Positions 42,943 to 52,668 are shown, numbered from the stretch's first letter. The stretch: 64,000 nucleotides of DNA from Desulfobulbus alkaliphilus (GCF_016918545.1 NZ_JAFFQC010000012.1:1-64000); one strand, 5' to 3'. Notes: a model not told the origin generated them from the letters alone. Program-made: numbers and translations.

Positions 42943-43161
42943 CCTGAATCCGTGAGCGTTTGTCCGTGCGTCAGCTTTGTTGTCCGTGACCGTTCGATTA
43001 AAGTGAACTTTATCGGACGGTTACGGGCAATGAAGATGGCGTGCGGACGAACGCCCCGAAGGGCGGCGGGTGACGACTTGTTGCAAAGGAAATCGCCGCA
43101 TTTATAACCTGTTTACAGTAAAATGTACTCCAAACAAGGCTCCAGCCGTCACGGATTCAGG
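42943..43161 (+). repeat. Dispersed repeat, full length (reference copy)
   Basis: 219 bases. Ends CCTGAATCCGTGA and TCACGGATTCAGG are 13-bp perfect inverted repeats. Bases 42954-43055 form an extended imperfect foldback centred at 43005, with arms such as GACCGTTCGATTAAAGT and ACTTTATCGGACGGTTAC. A GCCCCGAAGGGCGGCGGGTGA block, an AT-rich variable part and the right end follow. No coding capacity. It lies upstream of speA. Confidence 0.9.
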
Positions 43162-43282
43162 GACACCAAAAGCGACGGCAAATTTATTCGGTTTGTGATA
43201 AAAATGGCCTGGTCGTCTTGACGTCAAGTTGGACCTTTTGTACAGAGAACGTCATTGTTTTTTTTTCAGAGGAGCCAGGCGG

Positions 43283-45196
43283 ATGAATTATACCATGGAA
43301 CGCTGGAATATCGGCAAGTCGATGGATCTTTTCGGGGTGAACGAATGGGGTGGCGGCTATTTTTTCATCGCTGAAAACGGCGACATGATGGTGATGCCCG
43401 AACCCGGCGCCGCCGACCGGGCGGTGAGCATTGCCGCCATTGCCGACGGTATCCGGGAACGCGGTTTTGACATGCCGGTTCTTCTCCGCATCGAAAACAT
43501 TCTCGACTCCCAGATCACCAGCCTCAACGAGACCTTCCGTGCCGCCATGGAGGAATTGGGGTATAACGGCACCTTCATGGGGGCCTACCCCATCAAGGTC
43601 AACCAGCAGCAGCAGGTCGTGGAAAAAATCACCCAGTTCGGCTCCCGCTACCACCATGGCCTGGAGGCCGGCTCCAAGGCGGAACTGATCGCCGCCATGG
43701 GCATGCTCACCGACAAGCAAGCGGTGCTGATCTGCAATGGCTACAAGGACGAGGAATTCATCGACCTGGGCCTCTATGCCACCAAGATCGGTTATACCTG
43801 CATCCTGGTGGTGGAGATGCCCGATGAATTGCCGCTGATCATTGAACGATCGAAAAAACTGGCAGCCAAGCCCATCCTCGGTATCCGCATCAAACTCTCG
43901 GCCCAGGCCGGCGGACATTGGTCCGAATCCGGTGGCGAGCGCTCCATCTTCGGCCTCAACACCAGCCAGATCATCCAGGCCGTGGATCTGCTCATCGCCG
44001 CCGGCATGCTCGACTGCCTCAAACTGGTCCATTACCATCTCGGCTCCCAGATTTCCAATATCCGCGAAATCCGCACCGCGGTCAACGAAGCCTGCCGGGT
44101 CTACGCCGGCCTGGTCAAGGAAGGCGCCCAGGTGACCTATCTGGATCTTGGCGGCGGCCTGGCCGTGGATTACGACGGATCCCAGTCCAACTTTCTCTCC
44201 AGCCGCAATTATACCCTCAAGGAATACTGCACCGACATCATCGAGGCGGTGATGACCTCGCTGGACGACGAACAAATCCCCCATCCCATCATCATCACCG
44301 AATCCGGCCGGGCCCTGGTTGCCTACTACTCGATCCTGCTCTTCAACGTCCTCGATGTGACCCGTTTCCAGTCCGGCACCCTGCCGGCTACCATGCCCGA
44401 GGATTGCCCCCCGCAGCTGGAATATATGCACCAGGCCCTCAAGGACATGACGGTACGCAACATTCAGGAGGTCTTCAACGACGTCATCTATTATCGGGAC
44501 GAAACCCGGAGACTCTTTCAGATCGGCCAGATCAGCCTCCGCCAGCGTTCCCTGGCGGAGCAACTGTTCTGGGCCACCATCAGCGAGATCAACCGACTGT
44601 CCAAGGAACTCAAACACGTCAGCACCGATCTCACCGATCTCGACCGGGTACTGTCGGATTTTTATTATTGCAATTTCAGTGTTTTTCAGTCCCTGCCCGA
44701 TTCCTGGGCCATTGGCCAGCTCTTCCCGATCATGCCGATCCACCGTCTCAACGAAGAACCGACCCGCAAGGGTATTCTCGCTGACATTACCTGCGACTGC
44801 GACGGCAAAATTGATCAGTTCATCGATAAACGGGGGGTCAAGCGCTACCTGCCGCTCCATGAGTTGAAACCCCACGAGGAATATATCCTGGGAACCTTCC
44901 TGGTGGGGGCCTACCAGGAAACCCTTGGCGATCTGCACAACCTGCTGGGGGATACCAACGTGGTCACCATCCGTATCCTGGATCAGGGAGAGTTTGAATT
45001 CGTCACCGAGCAGGAGGGCGACACCGTGGCCGAGGTCCTTTCCTATGTCCAGTATGACCCCAAACGGCTCTTTATCCGCTTCCGCAAAACCGCGGAGCAG
45101 GCTATCCGCGCCGGTCGCATCACCGCCCAGGAACGCCGCGAGATTGTTCAAGCCTACGAGGCCGGTTTGCGCGGATACACCTATTTTGAACGGTAA
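43283..45196 (+). CDS. speA: Biosynthetic arginine decarboxylase SpeA
   Basis: 637 residues, the usual SpeA length. Fold type III PLP enzyme with K105 in GAYPIKVNQQ, the substrate/cofactor glycine loop YLDLGGGLAVDYDG and HYHLGSQI. It converts arginine to agmatine, the start of polyamine synthesis. ATG 43283 has GAGGAG upstream and gives the typical N-terminus (WNIGKSMDLFGVNEWGGGYF); an in-frame start 18 codons earlier is less likely. It begins the polyamine set speA, carboxyspermidine dehydrogenase, nspC. No agmatinase or agmatine deiminase is in the window. Confidence 0.95.
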   Translation: MNYTMERWNIGKSMDLFGVNEWGGGYFFIAENGDMMVMPEPGAADRAVSIAAIADGIRERGFDMPVLLRIENILDSQITSLNETFRAAMEELGYNGTFMGAYPIKVNQQQQVVEKITQFGSRYHHGLEAGSKAELIAAMGMLTDKQAVLICNGYKDEEFIDLGLYATKIGYTCILVVEMPDELPLIIERSKKLAAKPILGIRIKLSAQAGGHWSESGGERSIFGLNTSQIIQAVDLLIAAGMLDCLKLVHYHLGSQISNIREIRTAVNEACRVYAGLVKEGAQVTYLDLGGGLAVDYDGSQSNFLSSRNYTLKEYCTDIIEAVMTSLDDEQIPHPIIITESGRALVAYYSILLFNVLDVTRFQSGTLPATMPEDCPPQLEYMHQALKDMTVRNIQEVFNDVIYYRDETRRLFQIGQISLRQRSLAEQLFWATISEINRLSKELKHVSTDLTDLDRVLSDFYYCNFSVFQSLPDSWAIGQLFPIMPIHRLNEEPTRKGILADITCDCDGKIDQFIDKRGVKRYLPLHELKPHEEYILGTFLVGAYQETLGDLHNLLGDTNVVTIRILDQGEFEFVTEQEGDTVAEVLSYVQYDPKRLFIRFRKTAEQAIRAGRITAQERREIVQAYEAGLRGYTYFER

Positions 45197-45249
45197 CCCA
45201 TCATCCTGCAGCCAGAGAACCTGAACTCCACCATCTTGAGGAGAACATC

Positions 45250-46440
45250 ATGGCCCATGTCCTTATCATCGGCGCCGGCGGCGTCGGCAGTGTAGTCACC
45301 CATAAATGCGCCCAGGTCAGCGAGGTTTTCTCGTCCATCACCCTGGCCAGCCGCACCCTGGCCAAATGCACGGCCATAGCCGCCCAGGTCAAGGAACGGA
45401 CCGGGGTCACGGTGGCGGTGGAACAGGTCGATGCCGACAACGTCGCCGAAACCGTGGCCCTGATCAAACGACTCCAGCCGGATCTGGTCCTCAACGTCGC
45501 CCTGCCCTATCAGGATCTGCCCCTGATGGATGCCTGCCTGGAAACCGGGGTCGATTACCTGGACACCGCCAATTACGAACCGCCGGACGAGGCCAAGTTT
45601 GAATATAAATGGCAGTGGGCCTATCGGGAACGTTTTGCGGCCCGCAACATCATGGCTCTGCTCGGCTCGGGATTCGACCCCGGGGTCACCAATGTATTCT
45701 GTGCCTGGGCGCAGAAGCATCATTTCGACGAGATCCACCAGCTGGACATCATTGACTGCAATGCCGGTGACCATGGCCAGGCCTTTGCCACCAATTTCAA
45801 CCCGGAAATCAATATCCGCGAAATCACCCAGCGGGGCCGCTACTGGGAGCATGGTGAATGGGTGGAAACCGACCCGCTCTCCTGGTCCATGAGCTTTGAT
45901 TTCCCTGAAGGGATCGGACCGAAAAAATGCTATCTCATGTACCACGAAGAATTAGAATCCCTGGTACATAACATCAAGGGGTTGAAACGGGCCCGTTTCT
46001 GGATGACCTTTTCCGAGCAGTACCTCACCCATCTCAGGGTTCTCGAGAATGTCGGCATGACCCGGATCGATCCGGTGGTCTACCAGGGAACCGAGGTTGT
46101 CCCCCTTAAGTTTCTCAAGGCGGTTCTGCCGGAGCCCGCCTCGCTGGGTCCCCTGACCCAGGGGCGCACCTGTATCGGCTGCCTGTTCAAGGGGGTCAAG
46201 GATGGCCGGGAAAAACAGCTCTATGTCTATAACATCTGCAGTCACGAAGAGGCCTACCGCGAGGTCGGCTCCCAGGCCATCTCCTACACCACCGGAGTGC
46301 CGGCCATGATCGGGGCCATGCTGATGCTCACTGGGGCCTGGAAACGACCCGGGGTCTGGAATATGGAGGAGTTTGATCCTGATCCCTTCATGGCAGCGCT
46401 CAACCGCCATGGCCTGCCTTGGCAGGTGATCGAATCGTGA
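45250..46440 (+). CDS. Carboxy(nor)spermidine dehydrogenase (saccharopine dehydrogenase family)
   Basis: 396 residues. An N-terminal NAD(P)-binding Rossmann fold (VLIIGAGGVGSVV) and a saccharopine-dehydrogenase-like catalytic half (GSGFDPGVTNVF, DHGQAFATNFNPEINIRE). Next to nspC this is the carboxyspermidine dehydrogenase, which condenses putrescine or diaminopropane with aspartate semialdehyde and reduces the product. It follows speA by 53 bases, and its stop overlaps the GTG start of nspC. Confidence 0.92.
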   Translation: MAHVLIIGAGGVGSVVTHKCAQVSEVFSSITLASRTLAKCTAIAAQVKERTGVTVAVEQVDADNVAETVALIKRLQPDLVLNVALPYQDLPLMDACLETGVDYLDTANYEPPDEAKFEYKWQWAYRERFAARNIMALLGSGFDPGVTNVFCAWAQKHHFDEIHQLDIIDCNAGDHGQAFATNFNPEINIREITQRGRYWEHGEWVETDPLSWSMSFDFPEGIGPKKCYLMYHEELESLVHNIKGLKRARFWMTFSEQYLTHLRVLENVGMTRIDPVVYQGTEVVPLKFLKAVLPEPASLGPLTQGRTCIGCLFKGVKDGREKQLYVYNICSHEEAYREVGSQAISYTTGVPAMIGAMLMLTGAWKRPGVWNMEEFDPDPFMAALNRHGLPWQVIES

Positions 46441-47606
46441 ACGGACGCTTTGCCTGCCGCTTCGATCCGGGCCGGGTGAGCACCCCGGCCTTTGTGGTCG
46501 ATGAGGGCCTGTTGCAAGACAACCTGACCATTCTCGGCCAGGTCAAGGAACGGACCGGTTGCCGTATTCTCCTGGCGCTGAAATGCTTTGCCATGTTCCG
46601 GGTCTTTCCCCTGCTCCGCCGGACCCTGGACGGCATCTGCGCCAGTTCACCCCACGAAGCACGCCTGGGCCGGGAAGAATTCGGTCGCGAGGTGCACAGC
46701 TTTGCCGCTGCCTATTCCAGCGGCGACATTGAACAGTTGGCCCGCACCAGCGATCATCTTGTGTTCAACTCCTTTGCGCAATGGGACCGATTCCGTGATC
46801 TGGCCACCCGCACCGCTCGCCAGACGAGACATTCCCTTGAGTTCGCTCTGCGCATCAACCCCGAGCATTCCGAGGGCGCGGTGCCCCTCTACGACCCCTG
46901 CGCCCCCGGCTCCCGGCTGGGCATCCGCCGGGCCGATTTTCAGACCGACAACCTGGATGGCATCAGCGGCCTGCACTGGCACAACCTCTGCGAACAGGAT
47001 GCCGACTGTCTGGAGCGTACCGTGGCGGCCGTGGAAAAGGCTTTTGCCGATGTCCTGCCACGGATGCGCTACGTCAATTTCGGCGGCGGCCATCACATCA
47101 CCCGACCTGGGTATGACCTTGACCTGCTGATAGCGATCATCAACCGCTTTCAGGATCGTTGGGGCACGGACGTCTATCTGGAGCCGGGGGAAGCGGTGGC
47201 CCTCAACAGCGGCTACCTGGTGACCACGGTCCTTGATGTGGTCCAGGCCGACATTCCGGTTGCGATCATGGACGCCTCGGTGCCGGCGCACATGCCCGAT
47301 GTGCTGGAAATGCCCTACCGGCCCCATATCATCGGCTCGGGCCTGCCCGGCGAAAAACCCTTCACCTGTCGCATCGGCGGCCTCTCCTGTCTGGCCGGCG
47401 ATATTGCCGGTGAATACTCCTTTGCCGCACCGCTTGTGCCGGGAGACCGGCTGGTGTTCACCGACATGGCCATCTACACCATGGTCAAGACCAATACCTT
47501 CAACGGCGTCCAGCTACCGTCGATCATCCTCTATCAACCGGCAACCGACACCCTGAACACGGTGCGACGCTTCGGATACGAGGATTTCAGGGACCGGCTT
47601 TCCTGA
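46437..47606 (+). CDS. nspC: Carboxy(nor)spermidine decarboxylase
   Basis: 389 residues. Fold type III PLP decarboxylase: K49 in LLALKCF, HWHNLCEQ, YVNFGGGHHITRPGY and the C-terminal catalytic-cysteine region MDASVPAHMPD. It removes the carboxyl group of carboxyspermidine to give spermidine. GTG 46437 overlaps the previous stop (GTGA) and has AGGTGAT upstream; a TTG six codons earlier is less likely. Confidence 0.92.
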   Translation: MNGRFACRFDPGRVSTPAFVVDEGLLQDNLTILGQVKERTGCRILLALKCFAMFRVFPLLRRTLDGICASSPHEARLGREEFGREVHSFAAAYSSGDIEQLARTSDHLVFNSFAQWDRFRDLATRTARQTRHSLEFALRINPEHSEGAVPLYDPCAPGSRLGIRRADFQTDNLDGISGLHWHNLCEQDADCLERTVAAVEKAFADVLPRMRYVNFGGGHHITRPGYDLDLLIAIINRFQDRWGTDVYLEPGEAVALNSGYLVTTVLDVVQADIPVAIMDASVPAHMPDVLEMPYRPHIIGSGLPGEKPFTCRIGGLSCLAGDIAGEYSFAAPLVPGDRLVFTDMAIYTMVKTNTFNGVQLPSIILYQPATDTLNTVRRFGYEDFRDRLS

Positions 47607-47797
47607 AGAGCCTGCCTTTATCTTCCCCCGGGTTGCCCGACCAACCCCCCAACCCCGGGGAACTCGCACTGCCCGCGATAGTTGAACGACTGCATGGGCG
47701 GAAGAGTCGTTCACGGCGGCGCACGCTGTCCCCATTGACAGAAACTGTTTCGTTGCCTACCATGTGCGGTAACGTGACCGCTCAACCGCCACCGTAT
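47607..47797. other. Intergenic, nothing recognised
   Basis: About 190 bases between nspC and a repeat copy with no gene or clear terminator. Confidence 0.35.
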
Positions 47798-47932
47798 CCT
47801 GAATCCGTGACGGCTGGACTCTTGTTTTGGATATATCCTACTGTAATCATGTTTTAATTGTCACGAAATCCTTAGCACTACATTTCACCAGTCGCCCTTC
47901 AGGGGCGTGCGGACGAACGCTCACGGATATAG
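47798..47932 (-). repeat. Dispersed repeat, internally deleted, reverse orientation
   Basis: Begins CCTGAATCCGTGACGGCTGG and ends GCGGACGAACGCTCACGG. About 85 bases that contain the foldback are missing. The M24 peptidase gene begins 31 bases later. Confidence 0.8.
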
Positions 47933-47963
47933 AAGTATCACTCAAGCACAGGGAGACCAATCC

Positions 47964-49157
47964 ATGACGGACATGCTGTACACACCGAAACATGAAATTG
48001 ACACCCGCATTCAGGCCCTGCAGACCACCTTGGATCAACGGGGCATGGATGGCGCTCTGATCGTCCATCATACCAACCTGTTCTACCTGACCGGCACCTC
48101 GCAAAGCGGTCACCTCTTTGTTCCCCGTTCAGGAGCGCCCCTGCTGATGATCCGCAAGAGCTACGACCGGGCCCGCAGGGAATCTCCCATTGAAGATATT
48201 CGTGAAGTCAAAAGCCTGAAAATGATTCCCGCCCTGCTCAAGGAGAAAAACTATACCATCAACAGCCTGGGTATGGAGCTGGACGTCATCCCCTATACCA
48301 CCTGGCAGTTTTATTCTCAGGTCTTTGCCGACAGCGAGCTGATTGATATCTCCGACTCCATCAAGAAAAATCGGATGATTAAATCCCAGCATGAGATCTT
48401 CCTGCTCCAGGGGGCCTGCGCCATCCTTGATCAGGTTTTCGCCGAGGTCCCGGCCATGCTCCGCGAGGGCATGACAGAGGTGGAACTGGCCAGCCTGTTT
48501 GAGGCCGCCATGCGCCGCCGCGGCTATGCCGGTTGTTCCAAGATGCGGGCTTTCAACCAGGATTTCTTCCTCGGCAATATCACCTCCGGCAGCAGCGGCG
48601 CGGTCTCCTCCTACTTCGATGGTCCGGTGGGTGGCAGCGGCCTGACTCCGGCCAACAACCCCCACGGGGCCGGCTGGAAACCCATTGGCCGCAACGAAGT
48701 GATCTATATCGACTACACCTGTCTGATCAATGGCTACACCGCCGACGGTGCACGGATGTTCGTCATCGGCGATGTTTCTGAACGACTCCGCCAGGCGCAC
48801 GCTGTTGCCCTGGATATTCAGGCGGATCTGACAGCCATGCTCAAACCGGGAACGGCCTGTGAAGACATCTATGCCAGAGCGGTGGAACTGGCCGAGCAGA
48901 CTGGTTTCGGGGATCACTTCATGGGCATTGGCAAGGACCGGGTACGCTTCATCGGCCATGGTGTCGGTCTCGAGCTGGATGAATACCCGATCTTTGCCAA
49001 GGGTGTGAAAATGGAACTCACCCCTGGTATGACCTTTGCATTGGAACCGAAATTCGTTTTTCCGGAAGGTGCCATCGGCATCGAGAACACCTATGTTCTC
49101 GACAACGACAGTGCCCGGGTCCTGACCCATGCCCCGGAGGAGATTATCCGGGTGTGA
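47964..49157 (+). CDS. M24 family peptidase (Xaa-Pro aminopeptidase type)
   Basis: 397 residues. A creatinase-like N-terminal domain (about 1-145; DGALIVHHTNLFYLTG) precedes the pita-bread M24 domain. The five metal ligands are visible in IDYTCL, ADGARMF, FIGHGVGLE, FALEPKFV and GIENTYVL. It would remove N-terminal residues before proline, in the cytoplasm. ATG 47964 has GGGAGA upstream; in-frame codons further upstream lie in the repeat. It is a single gene, so its substrate range cannot be inferred. Confidence 0.9.
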   Translation: MTDMLYTPKHEIDTRIQALQTTLDQRGMDGALIVHHTNLFYLTGTSQSGHLFVPRSGAPLLMIRKSYDRARRESPIEDIREVKSLKMIPALLKEKNYTINSLGMELDVIPYTTWQFYSQVFADSELIDISDSIKKNRMIKSQHEIFLLQGACAILDQVFAEVPAMLREGMTEVELASLFEAAMRRRGYAGCSKMRAFNQDFFLGNITSGSSGAVSSYFDGPVGGSGLTPANNPHGAGWKPIGRNEVIYIDYTCLINGYTADGARMFVIGDVSERLRQAHAVALDIQADLTAMLKPGTACEDIYARAVELAEQTGFGDHFMGIGKDRVRFIGHGVGLELDEYPIFAKGVKMELTPGMTFALEPKFVFPEGAIGIENTYVLDNDSARVLTHAPEEIIRV

Positions 49158-49333
49158 AAAGGTGCCCGCGCACCAGCGCTTCTTCCGAGGTCGCAAAGAT
49201 GATCCTGGACGAAAAAAAGTGGACGTCCTGCAAAAACTCTTGACATCAGGTGCAAACCTGCGAAACTGAAGACAATCATTGTTTTTTCTTCAGAAATCCT
49301 GCAACGTCTTTTCATCAACGAACAGGCCCCCTC

Positions 49334-49867
49334 ATGGCGCACACTTTCTCCTCTCAACCCGATGAAGCCATTGCTCTGGAAGGCGATATCGCCGTTATCG
49401 CCATAGAAAACATTTTCCAGCTCTTTGATTTCGCTGCCCTGACCGGTAAACTGGAAGTCTCGGCGCCAACCAACAGCGGTGTATTTTACTTTCAAAATGG
49501 TGCTCTTATTCACGGTCTCCTGCAAATCAGTCCCCGGCGGATAGGGCAAATTCTGCTTGAGTCACGACTGATCAACAGTGAACAGTTACAGGAGTGCCTC
49601 CGTCTCCAGGAACAGCAGCACCCGCAAACTCGATTCGGCCAGATCCTGATTGAAAAAGGGTACATCTCGGCCGACCGGCTGGATGAAACCCTGCTCAATC
49701 AGATCAAGGATTCTTTTTTTGAAGCTTTATCCTGGCAGGAAGGATGGTTTCGCTTTTACCAGAGCCAGAAACCGGACCCGGAGGACATCAAGCTGCATGC
49801 CCGTATCGACCACCTGCTGCTCGAGGGAATGGTCCGCATAGACGGTCTTCACTCGCAAAACCTCTGA
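49334..49867 (+). CDS. DUF4388 domain protein
   Basis: 177 residues. The DUF4388 domain is at the N-terminal half (IENIFQLFDFAALTGKLEV, FYFQNGALIHGLL); a helical part follows, with RIGQILLESRLINSEQL and a second similar copy RFGQILIEKGYISADRL. The internal repeat resembles the start of type II/IV pilus assembly ATPases (MshEN-like). Such proteins occur in gliding, pilus and signalling systems of Desulfobacterota and Myxococcota. No enzymatic motif. ATG 49334 is preferred to a GTG 28 codons upstream. Confidence 0.78.
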   Translation: MAHTFSSQPDEAIALEGDIAVIAIENIFQLFDFAALTGKLEVSAPTNSGVFYFQNGALIHGLLQISPRRIGQILLESRLINSEQLQECLRLQEQQHPQTRFGQILIEKGYISADRLDETLLNQIKDSFFEALSWQEGWFRFYQSQKPDPEDIKLHARIDHLLLEGMVRIDGLHSQNL

Positions 49868-50191
49868 ATCCCGCGCCCTGAAACTCTTTTTTGCCCGTGT
49901 CCCTTCACAAGCAAGGTTCTATTGTTCAGAATCAAGTCACGCTGCGAATTTGTTCACCGCAGCAGTCCTCTGTGCACCCCCAACGGGCTATTTTCTGTTC
50001 GATTATCCTTTCCCCTTGGTGTATAGAGCAATCACTTTACAGATTGCCGGATGGCCCTGGCTATCTGGAATCAATATCCCGGCCATGGCCATCGTTGACA
50101 ACGGCGAAACCTGTGACGATGAAGTCATCGTGAGAAAAACAGCAAGACGGCTACGCCTCTATCTGGCTGTTATCCTGACACCTTACCATGA
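49868..50191. other. Intergenic, no gene seen
   Basis: An open frame across 49950-50204 runs into the repeat and has no ribosome binding site; it was not accepted. Nothing else was recognised. Confidence 0.4.
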
Positions 50192-50410
50192 CCTGAATCC
50201 GTGACGACTGGACTCTTTTTTTTGGATATTTTTTGCTGTAATCAGAGTATACATGCGGCGACCTTTTGGACAATACATCGTCAACCGCCGCCCTTCGAGG
50301 CGATTGTCCACCCATCAGCTTTATTGTTTGTGACCGTTTGACCCAGAGTATCTTGACAGAAGGCCATGAACAACAAGGCAGACCCGCGGACGGACGCTCA
50401 CCGATCCAGG
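50192..50410 (-). repeat. Dispersed repeat, full length, reverse orientation
   Basis: 219 bases from CCTGAATCCGTGACGACTGG to GGACGCTCACCGATCCAGG. It is more diverged than the copies at 42.9, 58.2 and 59.1 kb, including in the foldback. Its right end is 38 bases before the decarboxylase start. Confidence 0.8.
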
Positions 50411-50448
50411 TTGCATCTTGACCGGTACAGGGAGTATTCACAGGACCT

Positions 50449-51903
50449 ATGGAGCAGGAAAAAATCTTCGAACGTCTGCTGCAGATCTTAAACCGCTATT
50501 ATCACGAGCGGGAAACAGGTAATTTCGTCACCTACCTCGATCCCGAAGTCCTTCGCCGGGAGCTGCATTTCGAAGACAGTGCGGGCAATCAGGACTGGGA
50601 GGAAATTTTCTCCTGGGTGGAGCAATACCTGGCCCATGCCGTTAAAACCAGCCACCCTGGTTTCGTCAACCGAATGTGGGCCGGTGCCAACCTGCCTTCG
50701 GTGATCGGCGAAATAATCACTGCAATCACCAACACCTCGGCCTGCACCTTTGAAACCGCACCGGTGTCGACGCTGATGGAAAAATACATGCTGCGGACCA
50801 TGCTCGACCTGGTTGGATTCACCAACGGCTCCGGCCAGATGACCACCGGATCAAGCAACGCCAACATGATCGCCATGATGGCGGCCCGCAACAGGACCGA
50901 CCCTGTCATCAAACAGAGCGGTTTGTTCCGGCAGCGGGAGCTGTTCGCCTTTGTCAATCAGGACGCACACTACTCCATGGACCGGGCGGCAAACATTCTC
51001 GGCCTCGGCACTGATCATCTCATCAAAATCCCCCTAGATGACCATGGCCGCATGCATGTTCCGACTTTGCAAAAATCCATGGAAGAGATCGCGGCAGCAG
51101 GTGGCACCCCCTTTTTTGTCGGTGCCACCGCCGGGACCACGGTCCGCGGGTCCTTTGATCTTCTCGAACCGCTGCTGGCCCTGCGCCAACGCCATGGATT
51201 CTGGCTGCATGTCGATGGTGCCTGGGGTGGAGCGGTCATCTTCAGCGATCGGCTCCGCTCGCGGTTTCTGCCCCATCTCAACCGGGCCGACTCCTTTACC
51301 CTCGATTTCCACAAGATGCTCGGAACGGCACTGATGTGCAATGTCCTTCTGTTTAATAACGAGCTCTCCCTGTTTCGGGAAGTCTGCAGTGCCGGTGATG
51401 AAAGTTATATCTTTCGGGAAGGACCGGATCATGAAGTCCGTGACCTGGGCACACTATCTCTGCAGTGCGGCCGCCGGGTCGACAGCCTCAAGTGGTTTCT
51501 TGACTGGCGTTTTTACGGCCAGGCCGGACTAGCGCATCGGGTGGAACATTATCTCGAACTCTGTCGCTACGCCGAGGAATGGATCCGCCGGAGCGATGTT
51601 CTGGAGATGGTTGTCCCCCGTGAATCCTTTAACATCTGTTTCCGGTTTCGCACTCCGCAAGGCTGGCCTTCCGGTTCTTTGAATTGCGAGTTGCGAGACC
51701 GCATGCATCGACGGGGGGTGACACTGGTCGGCACCGGATATGTCAACGGAGAAGTGACCCTGCGCCTGCTGATCACCAATCTCAATGTCGACAAACCGGA
51801 GCTGGACAGCTTTTTTCAGACGGTGATCGCCACCGGCCGTGAACTATTGGCCGAAGGCCGCACTGTGCCCTCTACCCAGGATCGATATGCCGAGCATAAG
51901 TGA
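50449..51903 (+). CDS. Group II PLP-dependent amino acid decarboxylase
   Basis: 484 residues. K289 (DFHKMLG) binds PLP; HVDGAWGG holds the aspartate that contacts the pyridine nitrogen, and TTGSSNANM is the phosphate region. The sequence is closest in style to the glutamate / cysteine-sulfinate / aspartate decarboxylase group (VNRMWAGANLPSVIGE). The substrate cannot be fixed: aspartate (to beta-alanine), glutamate or cysteine sulfinate are options. AGGA lies five bases before the ATG. It is separated from the polyamine genes by two unrelated genes and a repeat. Confidence 0.88.
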   Translation: MEQEKIFERLLQILNRYYHERETGNFVTYLDPEVLRRELHFEDSAGNQDWEEIFSWVEQYLAHAVKTSHPGFVNRMWAGANLPSVIGEIITAITNTSACTFETAPVSTLMEKYMLRTMLDLVGFTNGSGQMTTGSSNANMIAMMAARNRTDPVIKQSGLFRQRELFAFVNQDAHYSMDRAANILGLGTDHLIKIPLDDHGRMHVPTLQKSMEEIAAAGGTPFFVGATAGTTVRGSFDLLEPLLALRQRHGFWLHVDGAWGGAVIFSDRLRSRFLPHLNRADSFTLDFHKMLGTALMCNVLLFNNELSLFREVCSAGDESYIFREGPDHEVRDLGTLSLQCGRRVDSLKWFLDWRFYGQAGLAHRVEHYLELCRYAEEWIRRSDVLEMVVPRESFNICFRFRTPQGWPSGSLNCELRDRMHRRGVTLVGTGYVNGEVTLRLLITNLNVDKPELDSFFQTVIATGRELLAEGRTVPSTQDRYAEHK

Positions 51904-52073
51904 AACCGATGCCACCATGCCCCGGAAAGAAGCAGCCGAATTTATCAAGCATGGATCCGTGAGTGTTCGGGAAGCGGGACAAAGGAGATCAGGTCCGCCA
52001 CCCCGATCAGGAACACGTGGATGACGGCCCTCACCTGCCGGCCCCCACCGGTTGTGAGGGTGGTGAATCGACC

Positions 52074-52658
52074 ATGAACCCTGCTGAAACCAACAGTGTC
52101 GTTCAGAACGATTGCCGGAACAACGACCGCGCTGCTGACCGGGACGTGTTCACGGAACTGCTCACTGCGTACAAGGAGCAGATCGAAATTCTCCATGATC
52201 AGATCGAGGATATGCGTGCACAACTGGTTCAAAGAGACCGCCAGATCGATGACCTGATACGGTTCATGGCCGGTCCGCGGCTTGCAAGCAAGCCCATGCC
52301 TGTCAACCAGCAACAGGTTGACCAGGCTATGACTGCTTCTTGTCAGGCGACCAGGACGAAAACGGTCAGTGATATCGTTTGTCACCCTGCTGCGGACCCG
52401 ACCAGGGACAAGGATCCCCATTCCAGGCCGGGCCCGGTATATGCCCAACAGCGTTTCAGTCCGGCGCAATTGTCTGCCGCGATCCTGCACCTGCGCCGTA
52501 AGGGAAAAAGGTACGAGGAGATCGCCCGCGGACTCAACCAGTTGCAGGTGCTTCCCCCCTCCGGCGCCTGCCAATGGACAGCCGCCATGGCCAGAACGCT
52601 GCTCCCACCTCTTGTCGACCTGAATACAGAGCACCTGACCATTGACGGCGACCTGTGA
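52074..52658 (+). CDS. Coiled-coil protein with recombinase-like helix-turn-helix
   Basis: 194 residues. About 20-65 is a coiled coil (LLTAYKEQIEILHDQIEDM, RAQLVQRDRQIDDLIRFM). After a linker, about 148-185 looks like the helix-turn-helix at the end of serine recombinases (AQLSAAILHLRRKGKRYEEI, ARGLNQLQV). It has no catalytic domain. ATG 52074 follows a GAGGGTGG motif; starts further upstream are not supported. It is probably a DNA-binding adaptor or regulator. A short terminator follows, then the cobalamin riboswitch. Family unknown. Confidence 0.6.
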   Translation: MNPAETNSVVQNDCRNNDRAADRDVFTELLTAYKEQIEILHDQIEDMRAQLVQRDRQIDDLIRFMAGPRLASKPMPVNQQQVDQAMTASCQATRTKTVSDIVCHPAADPTRDKDPHSRPGPVYAQQRFSPAQLSAAILHLRRKGKRYEEIARGLNQLQVLPPSGACQWTAAMARTLLPPLVDLNTEHLTIDGDL

Positions 52659-52668
52659 AACTGACCAG

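Noticed and set aside
43184-45151. A 655-codon open frame on the minus strand opposite speA
   Set aside because: It is the complement of a GC-rich, strongly conserved gene with C/G-ending codons, contains no known domain and has low-complexity Gly/Asp/His-rich content typical of antisense frames.
51954-51970. GGATCCGTGAGTGTTCG resembles the left end of the dispersed repeat
   Set aside because: Similarity stops after about 17 bases and no right end follows, so it was not listed as a copy.
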